From Hybos culiciformis (Eukaryota > Arthropoda > Insecta > Diptera > Hybotidae): a stretch of 64,000 nucleotides of DNA. Within the stretch, counting starts at the first letter, position 1; each line of letters starts with the position of its first letter. Below the pieces are notes generated by a model. The model ran no database searches. It was not told the origin of the DNA and was given only the letters and a program-made list of their open reading frames with translations. Position numbers and translations under genes: made by a program. This document shows, piece after piece, positions 23,991 through 36,379 of the stretch. Where the stretch lies: contig CAXFZM010000064.1 in the NCBI GenBank assembly GCA_964007475.1, positions 62,001 through 126,000 of the forward strand, read 5' to 3'.

Positions 23991-25663
23991 GCTTCTTTCT
24001 GTGCAATTTTTATGAAAATCGGTTTTCTAGATCCGGAGAAATAAACGATAAGGTGAGCAAACCCCCTAACTTTAACACATAAAATGTTGACTTTGGGCTG
24101 GTTTTTTGTTCATTACTCCGGCTCCAGACCTCGGAGAACCTCCGTTTTTGGCTTAAATTAAAGGTTTAGAAATTACGCTTCTTTCTGTGCAATTTTTATG
24201 TAAATCGGTTTTCTAGATCCGGAGAAATAAACGATAAGGTGAGCAAACCCCCTAACTTTAACACATAAAATGTTGACTTTGGGCTGGTTTTTTGTTCATT
24301 ACTCGGGCTCCAGACCTCGGAGAACCTCCGTTTTTGGCTTAAATTAAAGGTCTACAAATTACGCTTCTTTCTGTGCAATTTTTATGAAAATCGGTTTTCT
24401 AGATCCGGAGAAATAAACGATAAGGTGAGCAAACCCCCTAACTTTAACACATAAAATGTTGACTTTGGGCTGGTTTTTTGTTCATTACTCCGGCTCCAGA
24501 CCTCGGAGAACCTCCGTTTTTGGCTTAAATTAAAGCTCTAGAAATTACGCTTCTTTCTGTGCAATTTTTATGTAAATCGGTTTTCTAGATCCGGAGAAAT
24601 AAACGATAAGGTGAGCAAACCCCCTAACTTTAACACATAAAATGTTGACTTTGGGCTGGTTTTTTGTTCATTACTCGGGCTCCAGACCTCGGAGAACCTC
24701 CGTTTTTGGCTTAAATTAAAGGTCTAGAAATTACGCTTCTTTCTGTGCAATTTTTATGAAAATCGGTTTTCTAGATCCGGAGAAATAAACGATAAGGTGA
24801 GCAAACCCCCTAACTTTAACACATAAAATGTTGACTTTGGGCTGGTTTTTTGTTCATTACGCGGGCTCCAGACCTCGGAGAACCTTCGTTTTTGGCTTAA
24901 ATTAAAGGTCTAGAAATTACGCTTCTTTCTGTGCAATTTTTATGAAAATCGGTTTTCTAGATCCGGAGAAATAAACGATAAGGTGAGCAAACCCCCTAAC
25001 TTTAACACATAAAATGTTGACTTTGGGCTGGTTTTTTGTTCATTACTCCGGCTCCAGGCCTCGGAGAACCTCCGTTTTTGGCTTAAATTAAAGCTCTAGA
25101 AATTACGCTTCTTTCTGTGCAATTTTTATGTAAATCGGTTTTCTAGATCCGGAGAAATAAACGATAAGGTGAGCAAACCCCCTAACTTTAACACATAAAA
25201 TGTTGACTTTGGGCTGGTTTTTTGTTCATTACTCCGGCTCCAGACCTCGGAGAACCTCCGTTTTTGGCTTAAATTAAAGGTCTAGAAATTACGCTTTTTT
25301 CTGTGCAATTTTTTTGAAAATCGGTTTTCTAGACTCGGAGAAATAAACGATAAGGTGAGCAAACCCCCTAACTTTAACACATAAAATGTTGACTTTGGGC
25401 TGGTTTTTTGTTCATTACTCCGGCTCCAGACCTCGGAGAACCTCCGTTTTTGGCTTAAATTAAAGGTCTAGAAATTACGCTTCTTTCTGTGCAATTTTTA
25501 TGAAAATCGGTTTTCTAGATCCGGAGAAATAAACGATAAGGTGAGCAAACCCCTAACTTTAACACATAAAATGTTGACTTTGGGCTGGTTTTTTGTTCAT
25601 TACTCCGGCTCCAGACCTCGGAGAACCTCCGTTTTTGGCTTAAATTAAAGCTCTAGAAATTAC
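23991..25663 (+). repeat. Y-block, third occurrence (M130-M138), LT missing
   Basis: Starts with the plain-Y unit and continues T25-tcg-K, B, T25-tcg, gcg/T152, B (with caggcc instead of cagacc at 135-140), C, J and delta-B. The last four units (from 24921) are also the beginning of the first 3520-bp segmental duplication copy, so this Y-block supplied the left end of that amplicon. Confidence 0.78.
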
Positions 25664-28440
25664 GCTTCTTTCTGTGCAATTTTTATGTAAATCGGTTTTC
25701 TAGATCCGGAGAAATAAACGATAAGGTGAGCAAACCCCCTAACTTTAACACATAAAATGTTGACTTTGGGCTGGTTTTTTGTTCATTACTCGGGCTCCAG
25801 ACCTCGGAGAACCTCCGTTTTTGGCTTAAATTAAAGGTCTAGAAATTACGCTTCTTTCTGTGCAATTTTTATGAAAATCGGTTTTCTAGATCCGGAGAAA
25901 TAAACGATAAGGTGAGCAAACCCCCTAACTTTAACACATAAAATGTTGACTTTGGGCTGGTTTTTTGTTCATTACGCGGGCTCCAGACCTCGGAGAACCT
26001 TCGTTTTTGGCTTAAATTAAAGGTCTAGAAATTACGCTTCTTTCTGTGCAATTTTTATGAAAATCGGTTTTCTAGATCCGGAGAAATAAACGATAAGGTG
26101 AGCAAACCCCCTAACTTTAACACATAAAATGTTGACTTTGGGCTGGTTTTTTGTTCATTACTCCGGCTCCAGACCTCGGAGAACCTCCGTTTTTGGCTTA
26201 AATTAAAGCTCTAGAAATTACGCTTCTTTCTGTGCAATTTTTATGTAAATCGGTTTTCTAGATCCGGAGAAATAAACGATAAGGTGAGCAAACCCCCTAA
26301 CTTTAACACATAAAATGTTGACTTTGGGCTGGTTTTTTGTTCATTACTCGGGCTCCAGACCTCGGAGAACCTCCGTTTTTGGCTTAAATTAAAGGTCTAC
26401 AAATTACGCTTCTTTCTGTGCAATTTTTATGAAAATCGGTTTTCTAGATCCGGAGAAATAAACGATAAGGTGAGCAAACCCCCTAACTTTAACACATAAA
26501 ATGTTGACTTTGGGCTGGTTTTTTGTTCATTACTCCGGCTCCAGACTTCGGTGGACCTCCGTTTTTGGCTTAAATTAAAGGTCTAGAAATTACGCTTCTT
26601 TCTGTGCAATTTTTATGAAAATCGGTTTTCTAGATCCGGAGAAGTAAACGATAAGGTGAGCAAACCCCTTAACTTTAACACATAAAATGTTGACTTTGGG
26701 CTGGTTTTTTGTTCATTACTCCGGCTCTAGACCTCGGAGAACCTCCGTTTTTGGCTTAAATTAAAGGTCTAGAAATTACGCTTCTTTCTGTGCAATTTTT
26801 ATGAAAATCGGTTTTCTAGATCCGGAGAAATAAACGATAAGGTGAGCAAACCCCCTAACTTTAACACATAAAATCTTGACTTTGGGCTGGTTTTTTGTTC
26901 ATTACTCCGGCTCCAGACCTCGGAGAACCTTCGTTTTTGGCTTAAATTAAAGGTCTAGAAATTACGCTTCTTTCTGTGCAATTTTTATGAAAATCGGTTT
27001 TCTAGATCCGGAGAAATAAACGATAAGGTGAGCAAACCCCCTAACTTTAACACATAAAATGTTGACTTTGGGCTGGTTTTTTGTTCATTACTCCGGCTCC
27101 AGACTTCGGCGGACCTCCGTTTTTGGCTTAAATTAAAGGTCTAGAAATTACGCTTCTTTCTGTGCAATTTTTATGAAAATCGGTTTTCTAGATCCGGAGA
27201 AATAAACGATAAGGTGAGCAAACCCCCTAACTGTAACACATAAAATGTTGACTTTGGGCTGGTTTTTTGTTCATTACTCCGGCTCTAGACCTCGGAGAAC
27301 CTCAGTTTTTGTCTTAAATTAAAGGTCTAGAAATTACGCTTCTTTCTGTGCAATTTTTATGAAAATCGGTTTTCTAGATCCGGAGAAATAAACGATAAGG
27401 TGAGCAAACCCCCTAACTTTAACACATAAAATGTTGACTTTGGGCTGGTTTTTTGTTCATTACTCCGGCTCCAGACCTCGGAGAACCTCCGTTTTTGGCT
27501 TAAATTAAAGGTCTAGAAATTACGCTTCTTTCTTAAAATCGGTTTTCTAGATCCGGAGAAATAAACGATAAGGTGAGCAAACCCCCTAACTTTAACACAT
27601 AAAATGTTGACTTTGGGCTGGTTTTTTGTTCATTACTCCGGCTCCAGACCTCGGAGAACCTCCGTTTTTGGCTTAAATTAAAGGTCTAGAAATTACGCTT
27701 CTTTCTGTGTAATTTTTATGTAAATCGGTTTTCTAGATCCGGAGAAATAAACGATAAGGTGAGCAAACCCCCTAACTTTAACACATAAAATGTTGACTTT
27801 GGGTTGGTTTTTTGTTCATTACTCCGGCTCCAGACTTCGGCGGACCTCCGTTTTTGGCTTAAATTAAAGGTCTAGAAATTACGCTTCTTTCTGTGCAATT
27901 TTTATGAAAATCGGTTTTCTAGATCCGGAGAAATAAACGATAAGGTGAGCAAACCCCCTAACTTTAACACATAAAATGTTGACTTTGGGCTGGTTTTTTG
28001 TTCATTACTCCGGCTCCAGACCTCGGAGAACCTCCGTTTTTGGCTTAAATTAAAGGTCTAGAAATTACGCTTCTTTCTGTGCAATTTTTATGAAAATCGG
28101 TTTTCTAGATCCGGAGAAATAAACGATAAGGTGAGCAAACCCCCTAACTTTAACACATAAAATGTTGACTTTGGGCTGGTTTTTTGTTCATTACTCGGGC
28201 TCCAGACCTCGGAGAACCTCCGTTTTTGGCTTAAATGAAAGGTCTAGAAATTACGCTTCTTTCTATGCAGTTTTTATGAAAATCGGTTTTCTAGATCCGG
28301 AGAAATAAACGATAAGGTGAGCAAACCCCCTAACTTTAACACATAAAATGTTGACTTTGGGCTGGTTTTTTGTTCATTACTCCGGCTCTAGACCTCGGAG
28401 AACCTCCGTTTTTGTCTTAAATTAAAGGTCTAGAAATTAC
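24921..28440 (+). repeat. 19-monomer segmental duplication, copy 1 (3520 bp)
   Basis: Nineteen units, M135-M153. The total is 19 x 186 minus 1 (delta unit at 25479-25663) minus 13 (deletion unit at 27524-27696) = 3520. Diagnostic private markers shared with copy 2 at exactly +3520 are caggcc at 25055, ttcggtgg at 26546, aaatcttgac at about 26871, ctcagttttt at 27301, the 13-bp deletion and ctatgcag at about 28264. I noticed two differences from copy 2: C to T at 25297 and A to T at 25314, both private to this copy. Confidence 0.93.
27524..27696 (+). repeat. Truncated monomer, 13-bp deletion (173 bp)
   Basis: The unit reads ttctttcttaaaatc at its start, where others have ttctttctgtgc followed by atttttatgaaaatc. 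Bases 11-23 of the unit are gone. Identical deletions are at 31044-31216 and 36207-36379, which are copies of this unit in the 3520-bp and 5163-bp duplications, so a single deletion event explains all three. Confidence 0.95.
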
Positions 28441-31400
28441 GCTTCTTTCTGTGCAATTTTTATGAAAATCGGTTTTCTAGATCCGGAGAAATAAACGATA
28501 AGGTGAGCAAACCCCCTAACTTTAACACATAAAATGTTGACTTTGGGCTGGTTTTTTGTTCATTACTCCGGCTCCAGGCCTCGGAGAACCTCCGTTTTTG
28601 GCTTAAATTAAAGCTCTAGAAATTACGCTTCTTTCTGTGCAATTTTTATGTAAATCGGTTTTCTAGATCCGGAGAAATAAACGATAAGGTGAGCAAACCC
28701 CCTAACTTTAACACATAAAATGTTGACTTTGGGCTGGTTTTTTGTTCATTACTCCGGCTCCAGACCTCGGAGAACCTCCGTTTTTGGCTTAAATTAAAGG
28801 TCTAGAAATTACGCTTCTTTCTGTGCAATTTTTATGAAAATCGGTTTTCTAGACTCGGAGAAATAAACGATAAGGTGAGCAAACCCCCTAACTTTAACAC
28901 ATAAAATGTTGACTTTGGGCTGGTTTTTTGTTCATTACTCCGGCTCCAGACCTCGGAGAACCTCCGTTTTTGGCTTAAATTAAAGGTCTAGAAATTACGC
29001 TTCTTTCTGTGCAATTTTTATGAAAATCGGTTTTCTAGATCCGGAGAAATAAACGATAAGGTGAGCAAACCCCTAACTTTAACACATAAAATGTTGACTT
29101 TGGGCTGGTTTTTTGTTCATTACTCCGGCTCCAGACCTCGGAGAACCTCCGTTTTTGGCTTAAATTAAAGCTCTAGAAATTACGCTTCTTTCTGTGCAAT
29201 TTTTATGTAAATCGGTTTTCTAGATCCGGAGAAATAAACGATAAGGTGAGCAAACCCCCTAACTTTAACACATAAAATGTTGACTTTGGGCTGGTTTTTT
29301 GTTCATTACTCGGGCTCCAGACCTCGGAGAACCTCCGTTTTTGGCTTAAATTAAAGGTCTAGAAATTACGCTTCTTTCTGTGCAATTTTTATGAAAATCG
29401 GTTTTCTAGATCCGGAGAAATAAACGATAAGGTGAGCAAACCCCCTAACTTTAACACATAAAATGTTGACTTTGGGCTGGTTTTTTGTTCATTACGCGGG
29501 CTCCAGACCTCGGAGAACCTTCGTTTTTGGCTTAAATTAAAGGTCTAGAAATTACGCTTCTTTCTGTGCAATTTTTATGAAAATCGGTTTTCTAGATCCG
29601 GAGAAATAAACGATAAGGTGAGCAAACCCCCTAACTTTAACACATAAAATGTTGACTTTGGGCTGGTTTTTTGTTCATTACTCCGGCTCCAGACCTCGGA
29701 GAACCTCCGTTTTTGGCTTAAATTAAAGCTCTAGAAATTACGCTTCTTTCTGTGCAATTTTTATGTAAATCGGTTTTCTAGATCCGGAGAAATAAACGAT
29801 AAGGTGAGCAAACCCCCTAACTTTAACACATAAAATGTTGACTTTGGGCTGGTTTTTTGTTCATTACTCGGGCTCCAGACCTCGGAGAACCTCCGTTTTT
29901 GGCTTAAATTAAAGGTCTACAAATTACGCTTCTTTCTGTGCAATTTTTATGAAAATCGGTTTTCTAGATCCGGAGAAATAAACGATAAGGTGAGCAAACC
30001 CCCTAACTTTAACACATAAAATGTTGACTTTGGGCTGGTTTTTTGTTCATTACTCCGGCTCCAGACTTCGGTGGACCTCCGTTTTTGGCTTAAATTAAAG
30101 GTCTAGAAATTACGCTTCTTTCTGTGCAATTTTTATGAAAATCGGTTTTCTAGATCCGGAGAAGTAAACGATAAGGTGAGCAAACCCCTTAACTTTAACA
30201 CATAAAATGTTGACTTTGGGCTGGTTTTTTGTTCATTACTCCGGCTCTAGACCTCGGAGAACCTCCGTTTTTGGCTTAAATTAAAGGTCTAGAAATTACG
30301 CTTCTTTCTGTGCAATTTTTATGAAAATCGGTTTTCTAGATCCGGAGAAATAAACGATAAGGTGAGCAAACCCCCTAACTTTAACACATAAAATCTTGAC
30401 TTTGGGCTGGTTTTTTGTTCATTACTCCGGCTCCAGACCTCGGAGAACCTTCGTTTTTGGCTTAAATTAAAGGTCTAGAAATTACGCTTCTTTCTGTGCA
30501 ATTTTTATGAAAATCGGTTTTCTAGATCCGGAGAAATAAACGATAAGGTGAGCAAACCCCCTAACTTTAACACATAAAATGTTGACTTTGGGCTGGTTTT
30601 TTGTTCATTACTCCGGCTCCAGACTTCGGCGGACCTCCGTTTTTGGCTTAAATTAAAGGTCTAGAAATTACGCTTCTTTCTGTGCAATTTTTATGAAAAT
30701 CGGTTTTCTAGATCCGGAGAAATAAACGATAAGGTGAGCAAACCCCCTAACTGTAACACATAAAATGTTGACTTTGGGCTGGTTTTTTGTTCATTACTCC
30801 GGCTCTAGACCTCGGAGAACCTCAGTTTTTGTCTTAAATTAAAGGTCTAGAAATTACGCTTCTTTCTGTGCAATTTTTATGAAAATCGGTTTTCTAGATC
30901 CGGAGAAATAAACGATAAGGTGAGCAAACCCCCTAACTTTAACACATAAAATGTTGACTTTGGGCTGGTTTTTTGTTCATTACTCCGGCTCCAGACCTCG
31001 GAGAACCTCCGTTTTTGGCTTAAATTAAAGGTCTAGAAATTACGCTTCTTTCTTAAAATCGGTTTTCTAGATCCGGAGAAATAAACGATAAGGTGAGCAA
31101 ACCCCCTAACTTTAACACATAAAATGTTGACTTTGGGCTGGTTTTTTGTTCATTACTCCGGCTCCAGACCTCGGAGAACCTCCGTTTTTGGCTTAAATTA
31201 AAGGTCTAGAAATTACGCTTCTTTCTGTGTAATTTTTATGTAAATCGGTTTTCTAGATCCGGAGAAATAAACGATAAGGTGAGCAAACCCCCTAACTTTA
31301 ACACATAAAATGTTGACTTTGGGTTGGTTTTTTGTTCATTACTCCGGCTCCAGACTTCGGCGGACCTCCGTTTTTGGCTTAAATTAAAGGTCTAGAAATT

Positions 31401-31960
31401 ACGCTTCTTTCTGTGCAATTTTTATGAAAATCGGTTTTCTAGATCCGGAGAAATAAACGATAAGGTGAGCAAACCCCCTAACTTTAACACATAAAATGTT
31501 GACTTTGGGCTGGTTTTTTGTTCATTACTCCGGCTCCAGACCTCGGAGAACCTCCGTTTTTGGCTTAAATTAAAGGTCTAGAAATTACGCTTCTTTCTGT
31601 GCAATTTTTATGAAAATCGGTTTTCTAGATCCGGAGAAATAAACGATAAGGTGAGCAAACCCCCTAACTTTAACACATAAAATGTTGACTTTGGGCTGGT
31701 TTTTTGTTCATTACTCGGGCTCCAGACCTCGGAGAACCTCCGTTTTTGGCTTAAATGAAAGGTCTAGAAATTACGCTTCTTTCTATGCAGTTTTTATGAA
31801 AATCGGTTTTCTAGATCCGGAGAAATAAACGATAAGGTGAGCAAACCCCCTAACTTTAACACATAAAATGTTGACTTTGGGCTGGTTTTTTGTTCATTAC
31901 TCCGGCTCTAGACCTCGGAGAACCTCCGTTTTTGTCTTAAATTAAAGGTCTAGAAATTAC
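28441..31960 (+). repeat. 19-monomer segmental duplication, copy 2 (3520 bp)
   Basis: Directly adjacent to copy 1 and equal in length; every private marker listed for copy 1 is found at +3520. The unit after it (31961) lacks caggcc and has tcg at 127-129 with a K tail, so the duplicated unit ends here to within the shared part of a monomer. Its right-hand part, from 30486, is itself included in a later 5163-bp duplication. Confidence 0.93.
31044..31216 (+). repeat. Truncated monomer, 13-bp deletion (second copy)
   Basis: Same junction as at 27524, exactly 3520 bp downstream, inherited through the 19-monomer duplication. Confidence 0.95.
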
Positions 31961-34564
31961 GCTTCTTTCTGTGCAATTTTTATGAAAATCGGTTTTCTAG
32001 ATCCGGAGAAATAAACGATAAGGTGAGCAAACCCCCTAACTTTAACACATAAAATGTTGACTTTGGGCTGGTTTTTTGTTCATTACTCGGGCTCCAGACC
32101 TCGGAGAACCTCCGTTTTTGGCTTAAATTAAAGGTCTACAAATTACGCTTCTTTCTGTGCAATTTTTATGAAAATCGGTTTTCTAGATCCGGAGAAATAA
32201 ACGATAAGGTGAGCAAACCCCCTAACTGTAACACATAAAATGTTGACTTTGGGCTGGTTTTTTGTTCATTACTCCGGCTCTAGACCTCGGAGAACCTCCG
32301 TTTTTGTCTTAAATTAAAGGTCTAGAAATTACGCTTCTTTCTGTGCAATTTTTATGAAAATCGGTTTTCTAGATCCGGAGAAATAAACGATAAGGTGAGC
32401 AAACCCCCTAACTGTAACACATAAAATGTTGACTTTGGGCTGGTTTTTTGTTCATTACTCCGGCTCCAGACCTCGGAGAACCTCCGTTTTTGGCTTAAAT
32501 TAAAGGTCTACAAATTACGCTTCTTTCTGTGCAATTTTTATGAAAATCGGTTTTCTAGATCCGGAGAAATAAACGATAAGGTGAGCAAACCCCCTAACTG
32601 TAACACATAAAATGTTGACTTTGGGCTGGTTTTTTGTTCATTACTCCGGCTCTAGACCTCGGAGAACCTCCGTTTTTGTCTTAAATTAAAGGTCTAGAAA
32701 TTACGCTTCTTTCTGTGCAATTTTTATGAAAATCGGTTTTCTAGATCCGGAGAAATAAACGATAAGGTGAGCAAACCCCCTAACTGTAACACATAAAATG
32801 TTGACTTTGGGCTGGTTTTTTGTTCATTACTCCGGCTCTAGACCTCGGAGAACCTCCGTTTTTGGCTTAAATTAAAGGTCTAGAAATTACGCTTCTTTCT
32901 GTGCAATTTTAATGAAAAACGGTTTTCTCGATCCGGAGAAATAAACGATAAGGTGAGCAAACCCCCTAACTTTAACACATAAAATGTTGACTTTGGGCTG
33001 GTTTTTTGTTCATTACTCCGGCTCCAGACCTCGGAGAACCTTCGTTTTTGGCTTAAATTAAAGGTCTAGAAATTACGCTTCTTTCTGTGCAATTTTTATG
33101 AAAATCGGTTTTCTAGATCCGGAGAAATAAACGATAAGGTGAGCAAACCCCCTAACTTTAACACATAAAATGTTGACTTTGGGCTGGTTTTTTGTTCATT
33201 ACTCCGGCTCCAGACTTCGGCGGACCTCCGTTTTTGGCTTAAATTAAAGGTCTAGAAATTACGCTTCTTTCTGTGCAATTTTTATGAAAATCGGTTTTCT
33301 AGATCCGGAGAAATAAACGATAAGGTGAGCAAACCCCCTAACTGTAACACATAAAATCTTGACTTTGGGCTGGTTTTTTGTTCATTACTCCGGCTCTAGA
33401 CCTCGGAGAACCTCCGTTTTTGTCTTAAATTAAAGGTCTAGAAATTACGCTTCTTTCTGTGCAATTTTTATGAAAATCGGTTTTCTAGATCCGGAGAAAT
33501 AAACGATAAGGTGAGCAAACCCCCTAACTTTAACACATAAAATGTTGACTTTGGGCTGGTTTTTTGTTCATTACTCCGGCTCCAGACCTCGGAGAACCTC
33601 CGTTTTTGGCTTAAATTAAAGGTTTAGAAATTACGCTTCTTTCTGTGCAATTTTTATGTAAATCGGTTTTCTAGATCCGGAGAAATAAACGATAAGGTGA
33701 GCAAACCCCCTAACTTTAACACATAAAATGTTGACTTTGGGCTGGTTTTTTGTTCATTACTCGGGCTCCAGACCTCGGAGAACCTCCGTTTTTGGCTTAA
33801 ATTAAAGGTCTACAAATTACGCTTCTTTCTGTGCAATTTTTATGAAAATCGGTTTTCTAGATCCGGAGAAATAAACGATAAGGTGAGCAAACCCCCTAAC
33901 TTTAACACATAAAATGTTGACTTTGGGCTGGTTTTTTGTTCATTACTCCGGCTCCAGACCTCGGAGAACCTCCGTTTTTGGCTTAAATTAAAGCTCTAGA
34001 AATTACGCTTCTTTCTGTGCAATTTTTATGTAAATCGGTTTTCTAGATCCGGAGAAATAAACGATAAGGTGAGCAAACCCCCTAACTTTAACACATAAAA
34101 TGTTGACTTTGGGCTGGTTTTTTGTTCATTACTCGGGCTCCAGACCTCGGAGAACCTCCGTTTTTGGCTTAAATTAAAGGTCTAGAAATTACGCTTCTTT
34201 CTGTGCAATTTTTATGAAAATCGGTTTTCTAGATCCGGAGAAATAAACGATAAGGTGAGCAAACCCCCTAACTTTAACACATAAAATGTTGACTTTGGGC
34301 TGGTTTTTTGTTCATTACGCGGGCTCCAGACCTCGGAGAACCTTCGTTTTTGGCTTAAATTAAAGGTCTAGAAATTACGCTTCTTTCTGTGCAATTTTTA
34401 TGAAAATCGGTTTTCTAGATCCGGAGAAATAAACGATAAGGTGAGCAAACCCCCTAACTTTAACACATAAAATGTTGACTTTGGGCTGGTTTTTTGTTCA
34501 TTACTCCGGCTCCAGACCTCGGAGAACCTCCGTTTTTGGCTTAAATTAAAGCTCTAGAAATTAC

Positions 34565-34719
34565 GCTTCTTTCTGTGCAATTTTTATGTAAATCGGTTTT
34601 CTAGATCCGGAGAAATAAACGATAAGGTGAGCAAACCCCCTAACTTTAACACATAAAATGTTGGCTCCAGACCTCGGAGAACCTCCGTTTTTGGCTTAAA
34701 TTAAAGGTCTAGAAATTAA
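34565..34719 (+). repeat. Truncated monomer, 31-bp deletion (155 bp)
   Basis: The sequence runs aaaatgttg directly into gctccagacc, so unit bases from about 100 to 130 are missing. This removes the T6 tract and the variable 127-129 site. The downstream unit begins after aaattaagctt, a T184A-type change plus shift that creates a HindIII-type AAGCTT. The junction shows only one base of microhomology. Confidence 0.95.
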
Positions 34720-36206
34720 GCTTCTTTCTGTGCAATTTTTATGAAAATCGGTTTTCTAGACTCGGAGAAATAAACGATAAGGTGAGCAAACCCCCTAACT
34801 TTAACACATAAAATGTTGACTTTGGGCTGGTTTTTTGTTCATTACTCCGGCTCCAGACCTCGGAGAACCTCCGTTTTTGGCTTAAATTAAAGGTCTAGAA
34901 ATTACGCTTCTTTCTGTGCAATTTTTATGAAAATCGGTTTTCTAGATCCGGAGAAATAAACGATAAGGTGAGCAAACCCCTAACTTTAACACATAAAATG
35001 TTGACTTTGGGCTGGTTTTTTGTTCATTACTCCGGCTCCAGACCTCGGAGAACCTCCGTTTTTGGCTTAAATTAAAGCTCTAGAAATTACGCTTCTTTCT
35101 GTACAATTTTTATGTAAATCGGTTTTCTAGATCCGGAGAAATAAACGATAAGGTGAGCAAACCCCCTAACTTTAACACATAAAATGTTGACTTTGGGCTG
35201 GTTTTTTGTTCATTACTCGGGCTCCAGACCTCGGAGAACCTCCGTTTTTGGCTTAAATTAAAGGTCTAGAAATTACGCTTCTTTCTGTGCAATTTTTATG
35301 AAAATCGGTTTTCTAGATCCGGAGAAATAAACGATAAGGTGAGCAAACCCCCTAACTTTAACACATAAAATGTTGACTTTGGGCTGGTTTTTTGTTCATT
35401 ACGCGGGCTCCAGACCTCGGAGAACCTTCGTTTTTGGCTTAAATTAAAGGTCTAGAAATTACGCTTCTTTCTGTGCAATTTTTATGAAAATCGGTTTTCT
35501 AGATCCGGAGAAATAAACGATAAGGTGAGCAAACCCCCTAACTTTAACACATAAAATGTTGACTTTGGGCTGGTTTTTTGTTCATTACTCCGGCTCCAGA
35601 CTTCGGCAGACCTCCGTTTTTGGCTTAAATTAAAGGTCTAGAAATTACGCTTCTTTCTGTGCAATTTTTATGAAAATCGGTTTTCTAGATCCGGAGAAAT
35701 AAACGATAAGGTGAGCAAACCCCCTAACTTTAACACATAAAATGTTGACTTTGGGCTGGTTTTTTGTTCATTACTCCGGCTCCAGACTTCGGCGGACCTC
35801 CGTTTTTGGCTTAAATTAAAGGTCTAGAAATTACGCTTCTTTCTGTGCAATTTTTATGAAAATCGGTTTTCTAGATCCGGAGAAATAAACGATAAGGTGA
35901 GCAAACCCCCTAACTGTAACACATAAAATGTTGACTTTGGGCTGGTTTTTTGTTCATTACTCCGGCTCTAGACCTCGGAGAACCTCAGTTTTTGTCTTAA
36001 ATTAAAGGTCTAGAAATTACGCTTCTTTCTGTGCAATTTTTATGAAAATCGGTTTTCTAGATCCGGAGAAATAAACGATAAGGTGAGCAAACCCCCTAAC
36101 TTTAACACATAAAATGTTGACTTTGGGCTGGTTTTTTGTTCATTACTCCGGCTCCAGACCTCGGAGAACCTCCGTTTTTGGCTTAAATTAAAGGTCTAGA
36201 AATTAC

Positions 36207-36379
36207 GCTTCTTTCTTAAAATCGGTTTTCTAGATCCGGAGAAATAAACGATAAGGTGAGCAAACCCCCTAACTTTAACACATAAAATGTTGACTTTGGG
36301 CTGGTTTTTTGTTCATTACTCCGGCTCCAGACCTCGGAGAACCTCCGTTTTTGGCTTAAATTAAAGGTCTAGAAATTAC
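36207..36379 (+). repeat. Truncated monomer, 13-bp deletion (third copy)
   Basis: Same junction, 5163 bp downstream of the second copy, inherited through the 28-monomer duplication. Confidence 0.95.

Larger units (their letters stand above)
30486..35648 (+). repeat. 28-monomer tandem duplication, copy A (5163 bp)
   Basis: Units M165-M192. 28 x 186 minus 45 deleted bases (13 at unit 31044, 31 at unit 34565, 1 at unit 34906) gives 5163. Markers shared with the adjacent copy B at +5163 (before the indel) or +4791 (after it) are ctcagttttt, the 13-bp deletion, ctatgcag, ttaatgaaaaac, aaatcttgac in an LT unit, the 31-bp deletion, ttaagctt at 34718, gtacaat and ttcggcag. It contains two monomers (about 32333-32704) that copy B lacks. 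Confidence 0.92.
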
